Shown here: piece by piece, positions 1-5,439 of the stretch | Layout of the letters: the number at the start of each line of letters is the position of its first letter | How positions within the stretch are numbered: the first letter of the stretch is position 1 | Assembly: GCA_031255055.1 (NCBI GenBank) | Contig: JAIRTG010000193.1 | Span: 1-6,049, forward strand | DNA from: Prevotellaceae bacterium | GTDB lineage: Bacteria > Bacteroidota > Bacteroidia > Bacteroidales > Paludibacteraceae | Direction: 5' to 3' | Length of the DNA stretch: 6,049 bases | Translations under genes and position numbers: made by a program | The notes under the pieces: generated by a model | The model's input: only the letters and a program-made list of their open reading frames with translations | Told to the model about the DNA's origin: nothing | Databases searched by the model: none

Positions 1-322
1 GCGATTCGGGCGATACTACGATCGCGATTCGGGCGATACTACGATCGCGATTCGGGCGATACTACGATCGCGATTCGGGCGATACTACGATCGCGATTCG
101 GGCGATACTACGATCGCCACTCGGGCGAGTGTATGATCGCCACTCGGGCGAGTGTATGATCGCCACTCGGGCGAGTGTATGATCGCCACTCGCCCGATAC
201 TATGATTGCCACTCGGACGATAATACGATCGCCGTTCGGGTGATAATACGATCGCCGCTCGGGCGATAATACGATCCCCGCTCGGGCGAGCAGTTGATCC
301 CCGCTCGGACGATACTACGATC
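1..322. repeat. 23-bp tandem repeat array, 14 units, open at the left edge
   Basis: Fourteen head-to-tail units of exactly 23 bp fill this stretch without spacers. Units 1-5 (1-115) are identical to each other. Units 6-8 (116-184) are identical to each other but differ from the first group. Units 9-14 (185-322) have each drifted. All share a centre close to TCGGGCGA, and every unit except unit 9 ends in GATC (unit 9 ends GATT). Identical copies on the left and degenerate copies on the right suggest recent expansion on the left side; the array probably continues outside the window. Units 6-8 contain the perfect palindrome CACTCG-GG-CGAGTG and unit 13 contains GCTCG-GG-CGAGC. Because 23 is not a multiple of three, the array is unlikely to be coding. 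Its function is unknown; it could be a neutral minisatellite or an array of protein-binding sites. Confidence 0.95.
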
Positions 323-400
323 AGATTACATGAGAATACGTCTAACGTCATAATCCTGTGCTACTTTCCGGTGGATTCATCCGGGAGGTGAAGAAGAGAT

Positions 401-415
401 GTCGTTTCAAACGAC
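401..415. repeat. Perfect 7-bp inverted repeat
   Basis: The arms GTCGTTT (401-407) and AAACGAC (409-415) flank a single C. The near-zero spacing fits a dimeric protein operator better than an RNA hairpin, but no promoter or gene is recognised beside it. It lies just after a purine-rich stretch, GGGAGGTGAAGAAGAG. Confidence 0.6.
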
Positions 416-428
416 CTACCCATAAAAC

Positions 429-474
429 GTACCGCTACGTTCGGTTTGAATGTACCACTACGTTCGCCATGTTT
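429..474. repeat. Two direct repeats spaced by 23 bp
   Basis: GTACCGCTACGTTCG (429-443) recurs as GTACCACTACGTTCG (452-466), 14 of 15 identical, with a start-to-start distance of 23 bp. This equals the period of the array at 1-322, although the sequence is clearly different. It may be a second, short 23-bp tandem family in the same intergenic region. Confidence 0.65.
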
Positions 475-518
475 AATCACTAATCACTAATCACTAAACA
501 CTAATCACTATAAACACT
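475..518. repeat. AATCACT heptamer tandem repeat
   Basis: Five 7-bp units run from 475 to 509: AATCACT three times, AAACACT once, AATCACT once. They are followed by a degenerate ATAAACACT (510-518). The same motif returns at 647-667 on the other side of the G/C-rich element. Confidence 0.85.
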
Positions 519-532
519 GTCTTACGGGGCGT

Positions 533-611
533 TGCGGGGCCGAGCCCCGCAGAGGGGGTAGCGGAAGACCGCCGCAGGCGGGCTGAAGCGAGGGGGAGAC
601 TTCCCCCCCCC
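533..611. repeat. G/C-rich element of three successive hairpins
   Basis: Three perfect stems follow one another. The first is TGCGGGGC (533-540) with GCCCCGCA (544-551) around a CGA loop. The second is CCGCC (569-573) with GGCGG (577-581) around GCA. The third is GGGGGA (592-597) with TCCCCC (602-607) around GACT, running into nine consecutive C residues (603-611). The composition contrasts sharply with the A/T-rich DNA on both sides. It resembles a dispersed palindromic intergenic element; copy number elsewhere in the genome cannot be judged from here. No U-tract follows on the plus strand, so it is not a standard terminator. Confidence 0.7.
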
Positions 612-615
612 TTAA

Positions 616-639
616 TTCTCTTTCTCTTTCTCTTTCTTC
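616..639. repeat. Polypyrimidine tract with TTTCTC hexamers
   Basis: An uninterrupted pyrimidine run is built mainly of TTTCTC units (621-626, 627-632, then TTTCTT). Together with the C9 run just before it (603-611) it is prone to strand slippage. No gene or promoter is recognised whose expression it would switch. Confidence 0.75.
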
Positions 640-646
640 AAGGAAT

Positions 647-667
647 TAATCACTAAACACGAATCAC
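647..667. repeat. Second copy of the AATCACT/AAACAC block
   Basis: This 21-bp stretch matches 488-508 at 20 of 21 positions; the only difference is T to G at 661. The two copies bracket the G/C-rich hairpin element and polypyrimidine tract, a direct-repeat arrangement like that flanking an insertion or produced by repeat slippage. Confidence 0.8.
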
Positions 668-683
668 AAGCTTCTCACCCGGG

Positions 684-714
684 CTGCGGCTACGCCTTGC
701 AGGAGGTTATACCT
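684..714. repeat. Two small adjacent hairpins
   Basis: The first is CTGC-GGC (684-690) with GCC-GCAG (694-696 and 699-702) around TAC, with a two-base TT bulge. The second is AGGT (704-707) with ACCT (711-714) around TAT. They lie downstream of the mmdB terminator-like hairpin as seen from the operon. Role unknown. Confidence 0.5.
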
Positions 715-772
715 ATTGAAGTCGGATTTCGGTTTTGATAGCGTCGGTGGAAGAGCCAGGAAGAGCCTTCAT

Positions 773-811
773 TAAAAATCCCCCAAAAGCAGCGCCTTTG
801 GAGGATTTTAA
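773..811 (-). terminator. Rho-independent terminator-like hairpin at the end of the mmd operon
   Basis: On the plus strand the arms are AAAATCC plus CCAAA (775-781 and 783-787) and TTTGG plus GGATTTT (797-801 and 803-809). They make a 12-bp stem with one C/A mismatch and a 9-base loop. Read on the minus strand the stem ends in a T-rich run (GGATTTTTAA), as expected for an intrinsic terminator. It begins about 20 bp after the mmdB stop codon. The A/T-rich stem base could also slow transcription arriving on the plus strand. Confidence 0.8.
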
Positions 812-832
812 TTGACAGATAGTACAAATTGT

Positions 833-2098
833 CTATCCTAACATATTCAGTAAAATACCGGCTGCCACCGCCGAACCGATAACACCCGCCACATTGGGCG
901 CCATCGCGTGCATTAGCAAGTGATTGTTTCGATCGGTTTTCAGCCCTTCGTCCTGCACCACGCGGGCAGAGTCGGGAACGGCTGATACTCCGGCAGCACC
1001 AATCAACGGATTGATTTTATTGTCGCCTTTCAGAAATAAATTCATAAGACGCGCAAAAGCGACACCGGCCGCTGTTGCGATCACAAATGAAAATGCGCCC
1101 AAAATAAAGATTCTTACCGAATCGAACGACAGAAATCCTTTGTTGACCATTTCGCCGGTAATCGGGTCGGCCATCATACGTACAGCCTGCGTGGATGCGC
1201 CGACAGTAACGCCCAACAGAATGGTGATTATATTCATCAAGGCATTGCGTGCCGTGTCGGCCAGACGCTCGGTAACGCCCGATTCTTTCAACAAGTTGCC
1301 GAAAAACAGCATCCCTAACAGCGGTAATGCACTCGGAGCTATAAATGTGGTCATCAGCATACCGATGATCGGAAAAATGATTTTTTCTGTTTTCGATACC
1401 TGACGAGGCGCTTTCATGCGGATAGCGCGTTCTTTTTTGGGTACGATAAGACGCATGACTGGCGGCTGAATCAGCGGTACGAGCGCCATATATGAATAGG
1501 CGGCAATCGCAATCGCGCCTATCAGGTTCGGAGCCAATTTCGATGACAGGAAAATCGCTGTCGGCCCGTCGGCGCCGCCGATAATACCGATTGCACCGGC
1601 TTCTTGCGGCGTAAAGCCTAACAGGTACGCTCCAATAAATGTAAGAAAGATACCCATTTGAGCGGCAGCTCCCAACAACATTAATTTCGGATTGGAAATC
1701 AATGACGAAAAGTCTGTCATGGCTCCGATACCCAAGAAAATCAATGGCGGATACCAACCGTTAATAACGCCGCTGTATAAAAAGCTCAACACCGAATTGT
1801 TTTCGTAAATGCCGATGCCAAAACCTTCTTTAAATGGGATGTTGCCAATCAGAATCCCGAAACCTATCGGAACCAACAGTAACGGTTCCCAATGTTTAAC
1901 AATACCTAATACGATAAAGGCAATGCCAAAACCGATCATGATCAGGTGTTTAAAGTCAAAATTGCCAAAACCGGTACTGTTCCAGAATTCTACAACACTC
2001 GTAAAACCTCCCGACGATTGACCGAACATTTCTGTCGGAAACATCAGCATCATCAGAAAGACGATTATGCTCAGTTTAAAAAATTTCTGTTTCATCAT
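833..2098 (-). CDS. mmdB: Sodium-pump methylmalonyl-CoA decarboxylase beta subunit (OadB/MmdB family)
   Basis: This is the integral membrane subunit (421 aa) that releases CO2 from carboxybiotin and couples this to Na+ export across the inner membrane. The protein is hydrophobic along its length. It carries the family signature GGADGPT at 174-180; D177 aligns with the aspartate shown to be essential for Na+ coupling in Klebsiella OadB. A second conserved block, NPLIGAAGVSAVPDSARV, spans 363-380. The first 27 residues form a positively charged, then strongly hydrophobic leader ending near FGQ, either an extra membrane helix or a signal-like segment. The start is one of two adjacent ATG codons (2098 or 2095), 9 bp after the mmdC stop. 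It is the last gene of the operon and is followed by a terminator-like hairpin. Beta subunits of oxaloacetate and glutaconyl-CoA decarboxylases look alike; the neighbouring mce and mmdA set the substrate. Confidence 0.95.
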   Translation of the reverse strand: MMKQKFFKLSIIVFLMMLMFPTEMFGQSSGGFTSVVEFWNSTGFGNFDFKHLIMIGFGIAFIVLGIVKHWEPLLLVPIGFGILIGNIPFKEGFGIGIYENNSVLSFLYSGVINGWYPPLIFLGIGAMTDFSSLISNPKLMLLGAAAQMGIFLTFIGAYLLGFTPQEAGAIGIIGGADGPTAIFLSSKLAPNLIGAIAIAAYSYMALVPLIQPPVMRLIVPKKERAIRMKAPRQVSKTEKIIFPIIGMLMTTFIAPSALPLLGMLFFGNLLKESGVTERLADTARNALMNIITILLGVTVGASTQAVRMMADPITGEMVNKGFLSFDSVRIFILGAFSFVIATAAGVAFARLMNLFLKGDNKINPLIGAAGVSAVPDSARVVQDEGLKTDRNNHLLMHAMAPNVAGVIGSAVAAGILLNMLG

Positions 2099-2107
2099 GC
2101 TTTCGGT

Positions 2108-2554
2108 TTATTCGTACTCAAACAAGACTTCGTCCTGCAATACGGCTTTTCCGACGGGTACGTTCACGTTTGTAATCGTGCCGCCGGCTTCCGCCAAAAT
2201 ATTGTTTTCCATTTTCATCGATTCCATTACCATCAGCACGTCGCCGTCTTTGATCTTGTCGCCTACGGCTACATTAATTTTCAAGACATTGCCCGGAAGC
2301 GGCGATTTGATTTTCTTGGCGCTTGGTCTGGCTCCCGATGGTACCGGCGTCATTTTTTGAGTGGCTACTTCTTGCGAGTCGGCGTTCGATACCGGCTGAC
2401 GTACCAAAATCGGTGTTTTGGTTGTTGCTATTTCTTTGTGTAGCTTCACTTCGTAGGGTGTGCCGTTTACTTCCAAGTTAGCGATGTCGCCTTTTACTTT
2501 TTTTACGTTGACTTCGTATTTTCGGCCGTTTATGTCAAAACTGAATTTTTTCAT
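2108..2554 (-). CDS. mmdC: Biotin carboxyl carrier subunit of methylmalonyl-CoA decarboxylase
   Basis: This soluble 148-aa subunit carries biotin between the carboxyltransferase (MmdA) and the membrane decarboxylase (MmdB). The C-terminal part, about residues 79-148, is a biotinyl/lipoyl domain. It begins KKIKSPLPG and contains ESMKMEN at 111-117, with K114 as the expected biotinylated lysine. The usual alanine before MKM is serine here, a variant I regard as common in such carriers. Residues 1-40 form a small beta-rich N-terminal segment. About residues 41-78 are a flexible linker rich in Thr, Pro, Ala and Ser, shorter and less purely Pro/Ala than in many relatives. It lies 72 bp after mmdD and 9 bp before mmdB, so translation is probably linked to mmdB. 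Confidence 0.95.
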   Translation of the reverse strand: MKKFSFDINGRKYEVNVKKVKGDIANLEVNGTPYEVKLHKEIATTKTPILVRQPVSNADSQEVATQKMTPVPSGARPSAKKIKSPLPGNVLKINVAVGDKIKDGDVLMVMESMKMENNILAEAGGTITNVNVPVGKAVLQDEVLFEYE

Positions 2555-2626
2555 ATTTTAAAAAGTTGGAAATGAAGAGAGAGAAACGAGAAAAAAGGGC
2601 TTCACGTTTCTATCTTCGTTTTATGT

Positions 2627-2977
2627 TTATCTATTTAAATTTGTAAAACCGTAAATTTTAGAATTCCACGGAGAATAACGCCTTTCTATACGTTTAATCG
2701 TGATCACGTTACTTTCCTTATCATGCACATCGTCCAAAAACAGATGCAGCGCCATCGATATGGCAGCGATTTCGTCGGCCGAAGCGTGGGTAATGTCCTT
2801 TGCTTCTTCGATTGTCTTTCCTCTTTTCACCATCCGTTTGGCCGACGCTTTGATACTGATTTTTCCGGTCAGTACAAATGCAAATACCAATAACGCCAGC
2901 GCCAAAAATACAATAGCCACCGCAATGCCCGATTCTACCAGCACGTCGTTGAGCGAATTTATTCTTAATAGTATCAT
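2627..2977 (-). CDS. mmdD: OadG-family small membrane subunit (delta) of methylmalonyl-CoA decarboxylase
   Basis: This 116-aa protein has one predicted membrane helix near the N-terminus (about residues 17-37), followed by a basic cytoplasmic stretch (KASAKRMVKRGK, 43-54). A conserved-looking tail includes DEIAAISMALHLFLDD (68-83) and YSPWNSKIYG (101-110). That pattern matches the OadG/MmdD family, whose members anchor the carboxyltransferase to the beta subunit and stabilise the complex. Its place between mmdA and mmdC is the same as in Propionigenium modestum and Veillonella. The start lies 13 bp after the mmdA stop. No separate epsilon subunit gene follows, as in P. modestum but unlike Veillonella. 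Family assignment is firm from size, topology and context; the delta label is by gene order. Confidence 0.88.
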   Translation of the reverse strand: MILLRINSLNDVLVESGIAVAIVFLALALLVFAFVLTGKISIKASAKRMVKRGKTIEEAKDITHASADEIAAISMALHLFLDDVHDKESNVITIKRIERRYSPWNSKIYGFTNLNR

Positions 2978-2990
2978 ACTACTGCTGTTT

Positions 2991-4550
2991 TTATAAGGGA
3001 ATATTATCGTGTTTTTTCAGCGGATTGACCACTTTCTTGCTTTGCAAGGCTTGGAACGCCCTGATGACGCGGAAACGTGTGTTGCGCGGTTCGATCACAT
3101 CGTCGATATAGCCGAAGGCTGCCGCCTGATAGGGATTTGCAAATTTTTCTTTGTACTCATCCGTTTTCTCGGCGATATATTTTGCTTTTTCCGTTTGTTC
3201 GGCAATTGCGGCTATATTTTTACCTTCGAGGACTTCGATTGCACCGGCGGCGCCCATTACAGCAATTTCGGCTGTCGGCCAGGCATAGTTGAAGTCGCCG
3301 CGCAATTGTTTACTGCTCATCACGTCGTGCGCTCCGCCGTACGATTTACGCAATGTCACGGTCACTTTGGGAACCGTTGCTTCGCCGTAGGCGTACATCA
3401 GTTTTGCGCCGTTGGTGATGATACCTGCATATTCCTGTCCCGATCCGGGCAGGAATCCCGGAACGTCAACCAGCGTCAAAATAGGGATGTTGAATGCGTC
3501 GCAGAAACGAACAAAACGAGCTGCTTTTTTCGATGCGTCAACGTCCAGTACACCGGCAAGGAAGTTGGGCTGATTGGCAATGATGCCGGTGGAAGCGCCG
3601 TTGAAACGGGCAAAGCCGACAACGATATTACGGGCATAATGGCGATGAACTTCAAAAAATTCGTCATGGTCGACAATGGCGTGGATAACGTCTTTTACAT
3701 CGTAAGGTAAATTCGGGTTGTCGGGAACAATTGCGTTCAACGAATCTTCCAGGCGGTCGACCGGGTCGTTGCACGAAAGCAACGGAGCGTCTTCCAGATT
3801 GTTTTGAGGAAGGTAGGAGAGCAATTTACGAATCAGCAGGATACCTTCTTCTTCGTCTACGGCTTTGAAGTGAGCAACGCCCGATTTTGAGGCATGAACT
3901 GCCGCGCCTCCCAAATCTTCGGTGCTGATGTCTTCGCCTGTCACCGATTTTACAACTTTGGGGCCGGTTACGAACATGTAACTGTTTTTTTCGGTCATAA
4001 TAATAAAGTCGGTCAATGCGGGAGAGTAGACCGCTCCGCCTGCGCAGGGACCGAAAATGGCTGAGATTTGCGGGATGACACCCGAAGCCAGAATGTTGCG
4101 TTCAAAAATTTCGGCATATCCTGCCAGCGAGTTAACGCCTTCCTGAATACGGGCGCCACCCGAATCGTTGATGCCGATGACCGGAGCGCCCATTTTCATG
4201 GCCATGTCCATCACTTTACAAATTTTCAACGCCATTGTTTCCGACAATGAACCGCCGAATACCGTGAAATCTTGTGCATAAACAAACACAATACGTCCGT
4301 CGATAGTCCCGTGTCCGGTAACAACGCCATCGCCGAGATATTTTTCCTTGTCGATGCCGAAATTGGTACTGCGGTGTGTGACAAACATATCCAGTTCTTC
4401 AAAACTTCCGTCGTCAAGAAGCAGGTGGATCCGTTCGTGTGCCGTATATTTTCCTTTTGCATGTTGAGATGCAATCCGTTTTTCGCCTCCGCCGAGTTTG
4501 GCTTTTATGCGTAAGTCAATCAGGTTTTTTACCTTTTCAACGTTTTCCAT
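2991..4550 (-). CDS. mmdA: Methylmalonyl-CoA decarboxylase alpha subunit (carboxyltransferase)
   Basis: This 519-aa enzyme transfers the carboxyl group of (S)-methylmalonyl-CoA to the biotin on MmdC, leaving propionyl-CoA. It has the crotonase-like two-domain fold of acyl-CoA carboxyltransferases. In the N-terminal half, NDSGGARIQEG (128-138) and FGPCAGGAVYSPAL (166-179) are the CoA-binding and oxyanion-hole segments. In the C-terminal half, VDVPGFLPGSGQEYAGII (361-378) and RKSYGGAHDVMSSK (401-414) form the matching carboxybiotin side. The C-terminus, KKHDNIPL, is typical of the MmdA/PccB family, and the length is that of full-size members. The start ATG at 4550 lies 33 bp after the mce stop. 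The sequence alone also fits a propionyl-CoA carboxylase beta chain, but the sodium-pump subunits next to it, with no biotin carboxylase present, support the decarboxylase reading. Confidence 0.96.
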   Translation of the reverse strand: MENVEKVKNLIDLRIKAKLGGGEKRIASQHAKGKYTAHERIHLLLDDGSFEELDMFVTHRSTNFGIDKEKYLGDGVVTGHGTIDGRIVFVYAQDFTVFGGSLSETMALKICKVMDMAMKMGAPVIGINDSGGARIQEGVNSLAGYAEIFERNILASGVIPQISAIFGPCAGGAVYSPALTDFIIMTEKNSYMFVTGPKVVKSVTGEDISTEDLGGAAVHASKSGVAHFKAVDEEEGILLIRKLLSYLPQNNLEDAPLLSCNDPVDRLEDSLNAIVPDNPNLPYDVKDVIHAIVDHDEFFEVHRHYARNIVVGFARFNGASTGIIANQPNFLAGVLDVDASKKAARFVRFCDAFNIPILTLVDVPGFLPGSGQEYAGIITNGAKLMYAYGEATVPKVTVTLRKSYGGAHDVMSSKQLRGDFNYAWPTAEIAVMGAAGAIEVLEGKNIAAIAEQTEKAKYIAEKTDEYKEKFANPYQAAAFGYIDDVIEPRNTRFRVIRAFQALQSKKVVNPLKKHDNIPL

Positions 4551-4583
4551 GTTTTTAAATTAATGTTGGTTTATATAAAAGAA

Positions 4584-4994
4584 TTATTTGTTTGGGTTTT
4601 CACAAAGTTCGGTCAGCACGCCGCCGGTCGATTTTGGGTGTAAAAATGCGATATTCAGGCCTTCGGCTCCTTTACGCGGCGTTTTGTCGATCAGTTGAAT
4701 GTCGATAGCATCCAGTTCGTTCAACCGGTCTTGAAGGCCGTCAACGGCAAAAGCGATGTGGTGGATTCCTTCTCCCCGTTTTTCAATAAATTTGCCCACA
4801 GGACTGTCCGGAGCTGTTGGTTCCAGCAATTCGATTTTCGTTTGTCCGATTTTGAAAAATGCTGTTTTTACCTTTTGCTCTGCAACTTCTTCGATTGCAT
4901 AGCACTTGACGCCCAAAATAGTTTCGTAGAACGGAATGGCCGTTTCCAAACTTTTTACGGCAACGCCTAAATGTTCGATATGGCTTGGTTTCAT
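4584..4994 (-). CDS. mce: Methylmalonyl-CoA epimerase
   Basis: This 136-aa enzyme of the glyoxalase/VOC fold interconverts (R)- and (S)-methylmalonyl-CoA, linking the mutase product to the decarboxylase substrate. Two beta-alpha-beta-beta-beta modules are visible, starting at IEHLGVAVKSLETAIPFYE (6-24) and at GIHHIAFAVDGL (76-87). Likely metal ligands by family alignment are H8, E55 (a glutamine in the Propionibacterium enzyme), H79 and E129 in VLTEL. The block NIAFLHPKSTGGVLTEL (114-130) is typical of the family. It is the first gene of the operon; the candidate promoter lies about 90 bp upstream. The start ATG at 4994 gives the usual family length with the motif right at the N-terminus. Confidence 0.96.
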   Translation of the reverse strand: MKPSHIEHLGVAVKSLETAIPFYETILGVKCYAIEEVAEQKVKTAFFKIGQTKIELLEPTAPDSPVGKFIEKRGEGIHHIAFAVDGLQDRLNELDAIDIQLIDKTPRKGAEGLNIAFLHPKSTGGVLTELCENPNK

Positions 4995-5085
4995 AAAAGT
5001 GTAGTGAAATAAAATTTGGTATATGGTAATGAACGATAAATTTGAGAAAATTAGTGAAATAATTCCGTAATTTCCGAATGACGGG

Positions 5086-5116
5086 CAAAATTACTATAAA
5101 TATTTTTGATATTCAA
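5086..5116 (-). promoter_or_regulatory. Bacteroidota-type promoter of the mce-mmd operon
   Basis: Read on the minus strand, GTTG (TTG at 5116-5114) is followed after exactly 20 bp by TAATTTTG (5093-5086). The second element is a perfect match to the Bacteroidota -7 consensus TAnnTTTG, and the spacing is right for the -33 TTTG element. Transcription would start near 5080, giving a leader of about 85 nt before the mce ATG. No strong Shine-Dalgarno sequence is seen, which is usual in this phylum. Confidence 0.75.
5101..5108 (+). promoter_or_regulatory. Possible plus-strand -7 element
   Basis: TATTTTTG fits TAnnTTTG perfectly on the plus strand and lies inside the spacer of the minus-strand promoter. 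The expected -33 position (5077-5080) reads AATG, a poor match to TTTG. If used, it would give a leader of about 325 nt ahead of the lipoprotein gene. In DNA this A/T-rich a chance match is quite possible. Confidence 0.3.
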
Positions 5117-5194
5117 CGAAAAAGAGGATAATTTTCAAGAATGGAAATGTCTTCTGACAGTCAGTTCATTAAATGATAAAATCGCATTATTTGG

Positions 5195-5329
5195 GAAACG
5201 TGCCGTCTCTTAGGAACGCCGTTTCGGAGGAGTGACGGAAAGGAGTCGGATCGAAAAACACGGGCGATTTTCAACTGTCGGACGGACGACTAATGACGGC
5301 ATTGCGATCCGAAATATCGTTCCTGTTTC
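5195..5329 (+). other. Inverted-repeat-rich, possibly structured leader region
   Basis: Several complementary segments nest in this stretch upstream of the lipoprotein gene. GAAAC (5195-5199) and AGGAACG (5212-5218) both pair with one continuous strand, CGTTCCTGTTTC (5318-5329). Inside this, TCGGATCG (5246-5253) pairs with CGATCCGA (5305-5312), and GTCG (5277-5280) with CGAC (5287-5290). CCG-TTT-CGG (5219-5227) is a small hairpin. Competing pairings exist: TGCCGTC (5201-5207) with GACGGCA (5295-5301), and CCGTC (5203-5207) with GACGG (5234-5238). The stretch is richer in G/C than its flanks. It matches no RNA family I recognise, and some of the pairings may be chance. Confidence 0.4.
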
Positions 5330-5346
5330 ATCTCGACAAAACAGTA

Positions 5347-5362
5347 AATACTAATAAGTATT
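5347..5362. repeat. Short inverted repeat upstream of the lipoprotein gene
   Basis: AATACT (5347-5352) and AGTATT (5357-5362) flank AATA, about 78 bp before the lipoprotein start. It could be an operator half-site pair or a weak hairpin. In A/T-rich DNA a 6-bp match carries little weight. Confidence 0.35.
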
Positions 5363-5439
5363 AAAACGGAAACTTTAAAGAGAAAGGATTTGTTTACCAA
5401 GCGAAATTTTTATTAATAAATCAATTCAAACCAAAAGAA

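Larger units (their letters stand above)
323..772. other. Intergenic stretch with no gene; mosaic of short repeats and palindromes
   Basis: I find no reading frame here with a plausible start, length and composition. The DNA is a patchwork of small elements listed separately: a palindrome at 401-415, a pair of 23-bp-spaced repeats, two blocks of AATCACT heptamers, a G/C-rich hairpin cluster, a C9 run with a TTTCTC tract, and two small hairpins near 684-714. Base composition swings from A/T-rich to very G/C-rich within tens of bases, as expected for an accumulation of intergenic repeats rather than one functional unit. Confidence 0.7.

Noticed and set aside
1..322. CRISPR array
   Set aside because: Units are contiguous with no unique spacers, and no cas genes are present.
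85..351. 88-codon minus-strand open frame across the 23-bp array
   Set aside because: The 23-bp period rotates the frame so that any product is a 23-residue pseudo-repeat. The frame ends in a TAG supplied by the repeat unit itself, there is no recognisable domain, and the openness is explained by the repeat composition.
399..425. Short frame ATG TCG TTT to TAA after a GGGAGGTG stretch
   Set aside because: Only eight sense codons (MSFQTTYP) and half of it is the palindrome at 401-415. No support as a gene.
533..611. Rho-independent terminator for a plus-strand gene
   Set aside because: The G/C-rich stems lack a following T-run on the plus strand (C9 follows the last one), and no plus-strand gene ends nearby in the window.
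3009..3710. Long plus-strand open frame antisense to mmdA (233 codons)
   Set aside because: It lies wholly inside a well-supported gene on the opposite strand and its Cys/Phe/His-rich product has no recognisable family. Similar antisense and out-of-frame openings inside mmdB and mmdC were dismissed for the same reason.
5141..5176. 11-codon frame (MEMSSDSQFIK) between the plus-strand -7 match and the lipoprotein gene
   Set aside because: Too short to judge, far from the lipoprotein start, and dependent on a promoter that is itself weak. A leader peptide cannot be excluded.
5293..5364. 23-codon plus-strand frame (MTALRSEISF and onward) overlapping the inverted-repeat region
   Set aside because: No ribosome-binding signal, composition governed by the repeats it overlaps, and no known family.
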